A DNA stretch of 41,666 bases from Myxococcales bacterium (GTDB lineage: Bacteria; Myxococcota_A; Polyangia; Polyangiales; JAFGIB01), in the NCBI GenBank assembly GCA_028817855.1, contig JAPPOT010000540.1, forward strand, positions 1 to 41,666, written 5' to 3'. How positions within the stretch are numbered: the first letter of the stretch is position 1; each line of letters opens with the position of its first letter. The position numbers were made by a program, and so were the translations under genes. The notes beneath the pieces are model-generated. The model saw only the letters and a program-made list of their open reading frames with translations. It did not search any database and was not told where the DNA came from. Below are positions 35,668 to 41,666 of the stretch, piece by piece.

Positions 35668-35982
35668 TCAACATTCGCAGCCGGTGGGCTCGGCCTGGCA
35701 CAGGGGGCGCGCCTGATCACAGCGCGCCAGAGCGTCGGCGTCCTCCAGCTGGCCGGCGATCTCGCACAGTGCGTCCGACTCCGTGCAGACCTGGCGGTGG
35801 GCATCGCAGCGGGCGGTGCAGTCGCCGGCCCGGGCGCGCGCCGCGTCGGCCTCCGCCAGTCGTGCCTCGTGGACCTGGATCTGCGCGAACCCCGCGCTCA
35901 GGCGGTCCTCCCGCGCCTCGGGGCCGCTCGCGCAGGCGGCCAGCAGGACCCACAAGGCGAGGGCGGTTGGGACGGATCGCAT
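35668..35982 (-). CDS. Small cysteine-rich lipoprotein
   Basis: The 104-residue product has a lipoprotein signal (MRSVPTALALWVLLAAC; lipid cysteine at residue 17) and a mature part with a helical Ala/Glu/Arg segment followed by eight cysteines in the last 50 residues, arranged as C-x3-C, C-x6-C, C-x5-C and a final C-x-C stop-proximal pair. Such a pattern suggests disulfide-bonded or metal-binding packing in the periplasm. I do not recognise a family. A GTG at 35991 in frame is an alternative start. It is divergent from the MglA-like gene (136 bases apart) and in an operon with the PH-like membrane protein. Confidence 0.7.
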   Translation of the reverse strand: MRSVPTALALWVLLAACASGPEAREDRLSAGFAQIQVHEARLAEADAARARAGDCTARCDAHRQVCTESDALCEIAGQLEDADALARCDQARPLCQAEPTGCEC

Positions 35983-36003
35983 GGAGATCACGGCAGAAAA
36001 TTT

Positions 36004-36017
36004 GGCGCCCGGGCGCC
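36004..36017. promoter_or_regulatory. 14-bp perfect palindrome in the divergent region before the MglA-like gene
   Basis: GGCGCCCGGGCGCC is its own reverse complement. A TATAAC hexamer (36031-36036) that could be a -10 box for the MglA-like gene lies 13 bases downstream, but no good -35 is visible. GC-rich palindromes arise easily here, so regulator binding is only a possibility. Confidence 0.28.
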
Positions 36018-36118
36018 CGGGCTGTTGATGTATAACAGGGGACCGGCCGAGACGGGCAAGTCCCTTTTTTGGCCGCGAGGCGAGCGGCCTCCAGGCGGCT
36101 CGCGGATCCTGACCGCAG

Positions 36119-36823
36119 ATGCCCTACGTCGACCACGCGCGCAACGAGCTGCGCTTCAAGATTGTCTATTACGGTCCCGGGCTGGGCGGCAAGACGACCA
36201 ACCTCGAGTACATCCACGCCCACACCCGGCCGGACCTGCGCGGCAAGCTGGTGGCGCTGAACGACGCCTCGGAGCGCACGCTCTTCTTCGACCTGCTGCC
36301 TGTGGAGCTCGGCACCTACCGCGACTACTCGATCCGCGTGCACCTCTGCACCGTGCCCGGCCAGATCGCCCAGAACCGCGTGCGCCAGCTGGTGCTGCGC
36401 CACGTGGACGGCATCGTCATGGTGGTCGACAGCCAGCACGGCCGTCTGTCGGAGAACTACGAGAGCATCCGCAACCTGGAGACCAACCTGCGGATGCAGG
36501 GCGACGATCCAGCGAAGATGCCGATGGTGGTTCAGTACAACAAGCGTGACCTGCCGACCGCTGCCGGCGTCGCCACCCTGCAGCAGGAGCTGGGCGTACC
36601 CGAGGACGTGCTCCAGGTGCAGGCGGTGGCGACCGAGGGCAAGGGTGTCTTCGACACCTTCAAGGGCATCGTGCGCGCCGCGCTGTCGCTGGTGGACGAT
36701 CCGCACACCGCGCCCGCCGGTCGCAGCCCCTCGATCATCCCCGGCCGCCACGCCTCGATGTTCCCCGATGCCACCCCGGAAGCGGCCCGCGACAGCAGCT
36801 ACCCGGCCAAGCCCTCGAGCTAG
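36119..36823 (+). CDS. mglA: MglA-family Ras-like GTPase
   Basis: The 234-residue product aligns by motif and by number with Myxococcus xanthus MglA. It has G1 GPGLGGKTT (19-27), the intrinsic arginine finger R53 in ERTLFFD, G3 TVPGQ with Thr78 in place of the usual Asp and Gln82, and G4 NKRD (141-144). MglA is the GTP switch that sets cell polarity and couples to the gliding and type IV pilus machines. Here the protein has about 40 extra C-terminal residues, Ser/Pro-rich and likely disordered. Gly replaces the Cys next to the Lys of the P-loop in M. xanthus. No mglB (Roadblock GAP) gene is in the window. ATG 36119 gives the family start. The gene ends seven bases from a convergent gene. Confidence 0.88.
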   Translation: MPYVDHARNELRFKIVYYGPGLGGKTTNLEYIHAHTRPDLRGKLVALNDASERTLFFDLLPVELGTYRDYSIRVHLCTVPGQIAQNRVRQLVLRHVDGIVMVVDSQHGRLSENYESIRNLETNLRMQGDDPAKMPMVVQYNKRDLPTAAGVATLQQELGVPEDVLQVQAVATEGKGVFDTFKGIVRAALSLVDDPHTAPAGRSPSIIPGRHASMFPDATPEAARDSSYPAKPSS

Positions 36824-36824
36824 A

Positions 36825-36842
36825 GCCCCCTCAGGGCGGGGC
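36825..36842. terminator. Possible bidirectional hairpin between convergent genes
   Basis: GCCCC (36825-36829) pairs with GGGGC (36838-36842) across eight bases, between the MglA-like stop and the end of the convergent gene. The stem is short with no T-run; it is the only structure in the seven-base gap. Confidence 0.22.
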
Positions 36843-39572
36843 GAAGAGCTCGCGCGTCACCAACAACCGGTGCACGCGCTGACCGCGCCGCACGTCGACC
36901 ACGACGCGCGTCCCGGCCGGCCCGCGCAGCATCGCGCGCGCCTGCGATGCCACGTGCACCGGCTCGTCGTCGATGCTCAGCAGGCGATCGCCGCGCAGCA
37001 TTCCCGCCGCGCCCGCGCGCGAGCCCGCCACCACCTCGTCCACCACGACGAAGCCCGCGCGGAACGCCACGCGCACGGCGACGCCCTCGCGTGCTGCGGT
37101 GCCCCTCCCATCGTCTCCCTCGCCGCCACCTGCGCTCGTCCTGGCGGAGTCTCCGGACAGCCGCAGCACCAGCCCGGGCGTCTCCTGAAGCGTGTAGACC
37201 CGCGCCGGCAGCGCCCGCTCGTTCTCACCCGCGCGGGCGTGGCGCGCGTGCACCAGATGCTCGCCCTCGGTCAGCCCCGCGATCCGAAAGCGACCGCGGT
37301 GATCGGTGCGCGTCGACTCCGTGCGGCTGTCCCACGCGGGCGGATCGCCGACCGCGACCTGTGCGTTGAACACGGGCGCGCCGAAACGATCGACCACTTC
37401 GCCGCTGATGCCGCCGGCCGGCGTGAGGTCCAGGCGTTCGATCTCGACGTCCTCACTCACGTGCACCTCGCGTCGTCCCGAGACGAAGCCGCCGTGGCTC
37501 GCCACCAGCAGGTAGTGCCCGTGGCGCAGGTTGCGCAGCTCGAAGCGACCCTCGGTGTCGCTGCGCGCGCGGCGTCGCCCCGCGCCGTCGACCGCGACCA
37601 GCTCAAGGCGTGCGCCCGCCAGGGGGTGATCGCGCCAGCCATCGAAGACGCCCCCGCCCAGGCGCGCGCCGGGCGTGAGCTGGAGCGTGACCTCACCGTC
37701 CTCGAGTGCCAGCGTGTCGAGCTCCAGCGGTGCGTACTGGGAGTGCTCGACACGCACCCGGTAGGGCGGCTCCGGCAGGCCGCGCACGCCGAAGCTCCCG
37801 TCGCCGCCGCTCGTCGTCGTCCGCGACACGGGCGAGCGCGCGTCGAGCGCCTCGACGCGCACGATGGCACCGGGGACCGGGAAGCCCCTGGTGCCCAGCA
37901 CGCGCCCGCTGAGCTCGCGCGCCGCGCCCCCGAAGACCAGCTCCAGCTCGACCTCCTGGCCCGCCTCAACCTCGGCCGACTCGCGCACCGACGGGCTGCC
38001 GTGGCGATGGGCGGTGACCACCACCGAGCCGCGTAGGGCGTCGAAGCTGAAGCGGCCGTCGCGTGCGCTCAGGGCGACGCGTCCGAGGGGCTCGCCCTCC
38101 AGCTGCAGCTGGACGCGCGCCGCCTCGACGGGGAAGCCGCGGTCGTCGAGCACGCGTCCCACCAGACGCCCGCCGCGCGAGAGCTCGACGCGCAGCTCCG
38201 TGAGGGTCTCGCCAGAGCCCAGGCGATGCTCGGCGCTGCGGCCGGGTGCGAAGCCGGCCCTGCGCGCGAGCACCTGCACGCGGCCCGGTGGCACCCCCTC
38301 GACGCGAAAGGCGCCGCGCTCGTCGCTGCGCAGGGCGAGCATGCTCTCCTCCACGGAGCCGCTGGCCGCGTCGGCCAGCGCGATGCCGCTGCCGGGGATG
38401 AGTGGGATCTTGGGGACGGCGCCGCGCGTGACGCCGAGGTTATCCGCAGTGGCGCCGATCGCACCGCTGCCGGGCTGCCCCACGCTGTGCTGGAAGAGCC
38501 GTGTCTCGAACAGGTCGCGCTGGAAGCGCAGCGCGGCCGGGCTCATGTGCAGGGCGCCGCCCACGTCCGTCGTGCCGAGCACCTCGAGCTCCGCGCCGGC
38601 GATCGGCTCACCCCGGGCGTCGACCACCGTGCCGGTCAGCACGCCCGCCCTGCGGATCGGGAAGGTCAGCTCCCGCTCGCCCGGCGTGCGGCGTTCGCCC
38701 GCCAGCGCCACGAAGCCGTCGGCGCGGATCGAGAGACGGTGGGGCAGGGGGCGCAGTCCGGCGAGCTCGAAGCGGCCCTCCGCGTCGCTCTCGAGCTCCC
38801 GTGGCACGGCGGTCAGGGCGTCCTCGCCGATGGTGATGCGCGCCCCGGGCACGGCCTTGCCGGTCTCGGCGTCGTGTATCCGACCGCGGAGGCTCACCCC
38901 GGGGATGAGCGCGATCGATACAAAGGCCTCGCGGCCTGCCTCGACGATGATGCCTTCCTGAGGATCGCTCGTGAGTTCTCCCAGCCCCGCGCGGACCTCG
39001 TACACCCCTGCTGGAAGGGGGCTCAGCCGAAAGCGCCCCGAGCCGTCGGCCTCGATCGTCCGGGGCGGCCAGAGCCCGCTGCCGGCCACGGTCACGGCGG
39101 CGCCGGGGGCGGGTGTGCCGCCGGGGTCCAGGACCTCGCCGGCGAGCTCAGCCGTGCGCGGCAGCACGATGCGCAGCGGCGCGGGGGCGGTCGCGGGCAA
39201 CGGGACCTCCGGGAGCACCGCGCGCTCGTGGAAGGGGGCGCTGGCCTCCAGCTGGATCGGCTCCGCAGGCAGCCCCGCAAGCTCGAACTCCCCGTCCGCA
39301 CCGCTGCGCGTCCGCGCCGAACGGAGATCCCCCACCGCATCGACGGGACGCGCCACCAGCTCGACCCCGGCCAGCGGGGTGCCCTGGTCGTCCTCGACCA
39401 CGCCCCAGACGCGCTCGCTGCCGATCCACGGGACCGCCCTGGGGGCCGCCTCGGGCACCCCGACCCGCGGCGTGCGGGGCTGAGCGGGGGCGCGATGCCA
39501 CAGGAAGACGGCGACCGAGACCCCGACGAGGGTCGAGGCGAGCAGCACCCAACCGGCCTTGAAGTCATTCAT
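36831..39572 (-). CDS. Membrane-anchored carboxypeptidase-regulatory-like repeat protein with C-terminal PDZ domain
   Basis: The 913-residue product has an N-terminal signal anchor (residues about 6-25). A long series of beta-sandwich carboxypeptidase-regulatory-like repeats follows, with the recurring form G-x-V-x-D-x-x-G-x-P-x-x-GA...D-x-x-G-x-F-x-x-x-x-L (for example VVDARGEPIAGAELEV, VLDDRGFPVEAARVQL, VLGTRGFPVPGAIVRV and VVDRFGAPVFNAQVAV). I count about eight. The last 85 residues form a PDZ domain (VDEVVAGSRAGAAGMLRGD). No peptidase residues are visible. Such proteins are extracytoplasmic and may bind polysaccharide or protein partners; the PDZ domain may recognise C-termini. ATG 39572 is chosen because the anchor follows directly; the open frame continues upstream over the rpmB region as shadow. 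Confidence 0.82.
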   Translation of the reverse strand: MNDFKAGWVLLASTLVGVSVAVFLWHRAPAQPRTPRVGVPEAAPRAVPWIGSERVWGVVEDDQGTPLAGVELVARPVDAVGDLRSARTRSGADGEFELAGLPAEPIQLEASAPFHERAVLPEVPLPATAPAPLRIVLPRTAELAGEVLDPGGTPAPGAAVTVAGSGLWPPRTIEADGSGRFRLSPLPAGVYEVRAGLGELTSDPQEGIIVEAGREAFVSIALIPGVSLRGRIHDAETGKAVPGARITIGEDALTAVPRELESDAEGRFELAGLRPLPHRLSIRADGFVALAGERRTPGERELTFPIRRAGVLTGTVVDARGEPIAGAELEVLGTTDVGGALHMSPAALRFQRDLFETRLFQHSVGQPGSGAIGATADNLGVTRGAVPKIPLIPGSGIALADAASGSVEESMLALRSDERGAFRVEGVPPGRVQVLARRAGFAPGRSAEHRLGSGETLTELRVELSRGGRLVGRVLDDRGFPVEAARVQLQLEGEPLGRVALSARDGRFSFDALRGSVVVTAHRHGSPSVRESAEVEAGQEVELELVFGGAARELSGRVLGTRGFPVPGAIVRVEALDARSPVSRTTTSGGDGSFGVRGLPEPPYRVRVEHSQYAPLELDTLALEDGEVTLQLTPGARLGGGVFDGWRDHPLAGARLELVAVDGAGRRRARSDTEGRFELRNLRHGHYLLVASHGGFVSGRREVHVSEDVEIERLDLTPAGGISGEVVDRFGAPVFNAQVAVGDPPAWDSRTESTRTDHRGRFRIAGLTEGEHLVHARHARAGENERALPARVYTLQETPGLVLRLSGDSARTSAGGGEGDDGRGTAAREGVAVRVAFRAGFVVVDEVVAGSRAGAAGMLRGDRLLSIDDEPVHVASQARAMLRGPAGTRVVVDVRRGQRVHRLLVTRELFAPP

Positions 39573-39653
39573 GATACGTAGCGGTGCTGTCGATCTTTCA
39601 GTGTTGTCGACCTTCCCCGGTGGCTGGCCTATTCCCGGAGCGGCTCCACTGGC

Positions 39654-39680
39654 TTGCCAGGTGGGGGCCCCGATGCTAAA
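39654..39680 (+). promoter_or_regulatory. Candidate rpmB promoter
   Basis: TTGCCA (39654-39659) and GCTAAA (39675-39680) are 15 bases apart, 28 bases before the rpmB start. Spacing is short if the hexamer is read this way and better (16-17) if shifted by one or two bases. An alternative pair is TTGTCG (39604-39609) with CCTATT (39628-39633). Either lies in the 135-bp divergent gap before rpmB. Confidence 0.28.
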
Positions 39681-39707
39681 CCGCCAGCCCCAATCGAGAG
39701 GGCTGTC

Positions 39708-39899
39708 ATGGCATTTGCGTGCGATTTCTGCGGTAAGACGCGTCAGAAGGCTCACAAGGTGAGCCACTCGAACATCAAGACCCGCAAGTGGCAGCAGCCC
39801 AACCTGCAGCCGGTCCGCGCCGTCAAGGACGGCCGCGTCCAGCGCATGCGCGCCTGCACCCGCTGCATCCGCTCGGGCAAGGTGGTCAAGGCCGCTTGA
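39708..39899 (+). CDS. rpmB: 50S ribosomal protein L28
   Basis: The 63-residue product begins MAFACDFCGK and has the L28 pattern VSHSNIKTRKWQQPNLQPVR. Two C-x-x-C pairs (CDFC, CTRC) mark it as the zinc-binding form of L28. It binds 23S rRNA near the E-site side of the large subunit. The start at 39708 follows GAGAGG; an upstream in-frame start at 39654 overlaps the candidate promoter. No rpmG neighbour is present. The stop overlaps the TTG start of the next gene. Confidence 0.95.
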   Translation: MAFACDFCGKTRQKAHKVSHSNIKTRKWQQPNLQPVRAVKDGRVQRMRACTRCIRSGKVVKAA

Positions 39900-40915
39900 G
39901 GCGCCGGCGCGCCGGCCGGGAGCGTCGCTCGCGCGCCATCGTCGCGCCCCCACCGGGCTGCGCCGAGGACTCCGTCGTCCTCACCTTCGACGTACCCCGG
40001 GAGTTCTCGGGCGTCCGCCTCGATCGCTTCGTCCAGTGGCGCATCCCGCGCCTGTCCCGCTCGCGCGCCCAGGCGATCGTGCGCGCCTGCGCGGTGCGCG
40101 AGGACGGCAGCCGCCGCCGCCCCAGCGACATCGTCAAGTTCGGCGAGACCGTGATTCTGGTGCGCGAGAGCTTCGATGAGCCCGAGGTCCCGCTCGACTA
40201 CGGGATCCTGCTCGACGACGGCGCCGTGCTCGCGATCGACAAGCCCGCGGGCCTGCCGATGCATCCCACCGCCAGCTACCACAAGCACACCCTCAGCTAC
40301 CAGCTGCGCGAGCGCTACAGCGACGGCGATGCGTTCGTCCCGGCGATCGCGCATCGGCTCGATCGGGAGACGAGCGGGGTGGTGCTGTGCGGGCGTACGC
40401 GCGAGGCCGAGCGCAGGCTGAAGATGTCGTTCGAGGCCCACCGCGTGGACAAGACCTACCTGGCGATCGTGCACGGTGAGCTGCCCGACGAGGGCGAGAT
40501 CGACGCGCCGATGGCGGCGGTGCGCGAGGGCCTGCACGTCATGATGGAGGTACGCCGCGACGGCCTCGAGGCCCACACCCGCTACCGCGTGCGCGAGCGG
40601 CGCGGTGGTCGCAGCCTCGTGGAGCTCAGTCCGCGCACCGGCCGGCAGCACCAGCTGCGCGTGCACCTGGCGAGCGTGGGGCACCCGATCGTGGGCGACA
40701 AGCTCTACGGAGCGGACCGGGAAGCCCCGTTTCTCGAGTACATCGAGACCGGAATGACCCCGGAGTTGGAGCAGCGGCTCGGCCATCCCCGTCAGGCCCT
40801 GCACGCGCACGCCGTGCACTTCGAGCACCCAGAGACCGCCGAGGCGATGACCGTGCGTGCGCCGCTCTCGCCCGACCTGCAGGCGCTGTGGGGCCGGGCC
40901 GGGAGCGTGGCGTGA
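39896..40915 (+). CDS. RluA-family RNA pseudouridine synthase
   Basis: The 339-residue product has an N-terminal S4-like RNA-binding region (residues about 28-95: LDRFVQWRIPRLSRSRAQAIV) and the RluA catalytic domain with HRLDRETSGV, whose Asp is the catalytic residue, plus GRQHQLRVHLASVGHPIVGD. It converts a uridine in rRNA or tRNA to pseudouridine; the target site cannot be assigned. The only plausible start with a complete S4 domain is TTG 39896, which overlaps the rpmB stop (TTGA), so translation is probably coupled to L28. The first 20 residues are Arg-rich. The last codon overlaps a possible GTG of the following gene. Confidence 0.88.
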   Translation: MRRRRAGRERRSRAIVAPPPGCAEDSVVLTFDVPREFSGVRLDRFVQWRIPRLSRSRAQAIVRACAVREDGSRRRPSDIVKFGETVILVRESFDEPEVPLDYGILLDDGAVLAIDKPAGLPMHPTASYHKHTLSYQLRERYSDGDAFVPAIAHRLDRETSGVVLCGRTREAERRLKMSFEAHRVDKTYLAIVHGELPDEGEIDAPMAAVREGLHVMMEVRRDGLEAHTRYRVRERRGGRSLVELSPRTGRQHQLRVHLASVGHPIVGDKLYGADREAPFLEYIETGMTPELEQRLGHPRQALHAHAVHFEHPETAEAMTVRAPLSPDLQALWGRAGSVA

Positions 40916-40965
40916 GCGCACCCGTTTTGACCCGTTCGGGCCGCTGTGGCACACCGGGCGGCGCA

Positions 40966-41523
40966 ATGCGTGGAGCTCTCATCTCCCTGCTGCTCGTCGG
41001 CGCCTGCGCGTCCGACCCGGCGCTGCGCAAGGAGCCGCTGCCTCCACTGACCGAAGCCCAGGCCCGGCTCTTCGATGACGGAGTGGACCTGATGGAAGAC
41101 CCGGCCGCGCTGGAGGGGCGCTGGTACGACGAGTGGTCGCAGGATCTCGAGCGACGCCTCTCGGAGTCCGACGAGGTGGTGGTCGGCACCGTGCGCACCG
41201 TGCGCGCGGACGTGGACCTCTCGCGGCGCACGAGCTACCGCGTGGTCTTCGCCGTGGAGCGGGTGCTCAGGGGCAAGCCAGGCAAGGAGCTGACCCTCGC
41301 GTCGCGCGAGGGCGCCGTGGGCTATTCGAGCATGGAGCGCTACCGCGAGCGGCTGCTGGAGCGGCGTTTCGTGGCCTTCATCAAGCGCGCGGGCGACGAG
41401 AGCGCGCCGGACGTGCGCCACTTCCACTTGACGCCGCCCTCGCCCCAGCTGGACCGGCGCCTGGAGCGCTTCGAGGCCGACCAGCGCCCCCAGGTCATCA
41501 AGGTCATCGAGCACAGTCACTAG
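40966..41523 (+). CDS. Lipoprotein of unknown function
   Basis: The 185-residue product has a very short lipoprotein signal (MRGALISLLLVGAC; lipid cysteine at residue 14) and a soluble part beginning with a FDDGVDLMEDPAALEGRW block, followed by a beta-rich segment (VVVGTVRTVRADVDLSRRTSY). The first block looks like a conserved family signature, but I cannot name a family or function. An alternative start is GTG 40912, overlapping the previous stop (GTGA), which would put 18 residues before the lipoprotein signal; 40966 is preferred. It is likely co-transcribed with the pseudouridine synthase. Confidence 0.75.
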   Translation: MRGALISLLLVGACASDPALRKEPLPPLTEAQARLFDDGVDLMEDPAALEGRWYDEWSQDLERRLSESDEVVVGTVRTVRADVDLSRRTSYRVVFAVERVLRGKPGKELTLASREGAVGYSSMERYRERLLERRFVAFIKRAGDESAPDVRHFHLTPPSPQLDRRLERFEADQRPQVIKVIEHSH

Positions 41524-41524
41524 G

Positions 41525-41570
41525 TGTCCATCCCCGAGCCCCGCTCTGTTGCTGTCCATCCCCGAGCCCC
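41525..41570 (+). repeat. Two 18-bp direct repeats, period 28
   Basis: TGTCCATCCCCGAGCCCC occurs at 41525-41542 and again, identical, at 41553-41570, starting two bases after the lipoprotein stop. The spacer is ten bases. Only two copies are seen, so it is not a CRISPR array. It could be a duplicated regulator site or replication slippage. Confidence 0.7.
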
Positions 41571-41630
41571 CGCGTCCCCACCCGACCCCCCGTTGATGGA
41601 AGCGGGGCTCGGTTCGCCCAGGTTAGGGTC

Positions 41631-41666
41631 ATGCACGCCCATTGGAGTCTGGTGGTGACGACCATT
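41631..41666 (+). CDS. Possible start of the next gene, cut by the window end
   Basis: An ATG at 41631 opens 12 codons (MHAHWSLVVTTI) that become hydrophobic and run off the edge. The His/Trp start followed by a hydrophobic run resembles the beginning of polytopic DmsC/NrfD-type membrane subunits, but 12 residues cannot support a family call. No clear Shine-Dalgarno is visible. Confidence 0.25.
   Translation, partial: MHAHWSLVVTTI

Noticed and set aside
41525..41570. Possible CRISPR array
   Set aside because: Only two repeats with a 10-bp spacer; no further units and no cas genes in the window.

Overview
The window comes from a high-GC Gram-negative bacterium, most likely a member of the Myxococcota (former Deltaproteobacteria). 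The evidence is a run of genes resembling the Myxococcus xanthus Glt/Agl gliding-motility envelope complex, an MglA-family GTPase carrying the family's unusual residues, many lipoproteins and TPR proteins, and a strong G/C third-position bias that opens long spurious antisense frames. This placement rests on protein motifs read by eye; no database search was run.

Region 1 (1-20,289, + strand) is a large TPR/envelope gene block. In order it holds a TPR-like protein cut by the window edge, a 1219-aa secreted TPR protein (GltD/AgmU-like), a TPR lipoprotein with a Lys/Glu-rich tail (GltE/AglT-like), a 79-aa exported protein (possible GltF), a membrane-spanning FHA protein with the AgmX/PglI C-terminal domain (GltG/PglI-like), a second TPR lipoprotein, and a 3378-aa TPR giant (GltI/AgmK-like). 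No motor genes (AglRQS), gltH, gltJ or mglB lie inside the window. A strong hairpin at 8920-8951 and a candidate promoter at 9057-9086 suggest that the last two genes form a separate transcription unit. The giant is built from a very regular 72-residue unit, with four longer variant units spaced by about 88 + n x 72 residues, and ends in a non-TPR domain.

Region 2 (20,276-22,743, - strand) holds an M1-type zinc metallopeptidase coupled by an ATGA overlap to a six-helix membrane protein. Region 3 (22,833-34,534, + strand) is a tightly packed run: tsaE, carB, greA, an alpha/beta hydrolase (monoacylglycerol-lipase type), recG, a membrane-anchored sulfatase/phosphotransferase-superfamily protein with HEAT repeats, and an SDR dehydrogenase. 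Several junctions are stop/start overlaps. RecG is about 16 residues short between helicase motifs I and II.

Region 4 (34,539-41,666) holds a two-gene minus-strand unit (Cys-rich small lipoprotein, then a PH-like membrane protein), a divergent MglA-family GTPase, a convergent multi-repeat carboxypeptidase-regulatory-domain protein with a C-terminal PDZ domain, then rpmB (L28), an RluA-type pseudouridine synthase starting at TTG inside the rpmB stop, a lipoprotein of unknown function, and a short direct repeat before the next gene, which is cut by the window edge.

Working model (inference): the Glt-like proteins form a trans-envelope assembly. The giant TPR protein and the FHA N-terminus of GltG would be on the cytoplasmic side, the GltG C-terminus and GltD in the periplasm, and the lipoproteins at a membrane. 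The MglA-like GTPase encoded 16 kb downstream is a candidate switch for it. Whether it drives gliding, envelope or spore-coat assembly (as in the related Nfs system), or something else cannot be told from this window.
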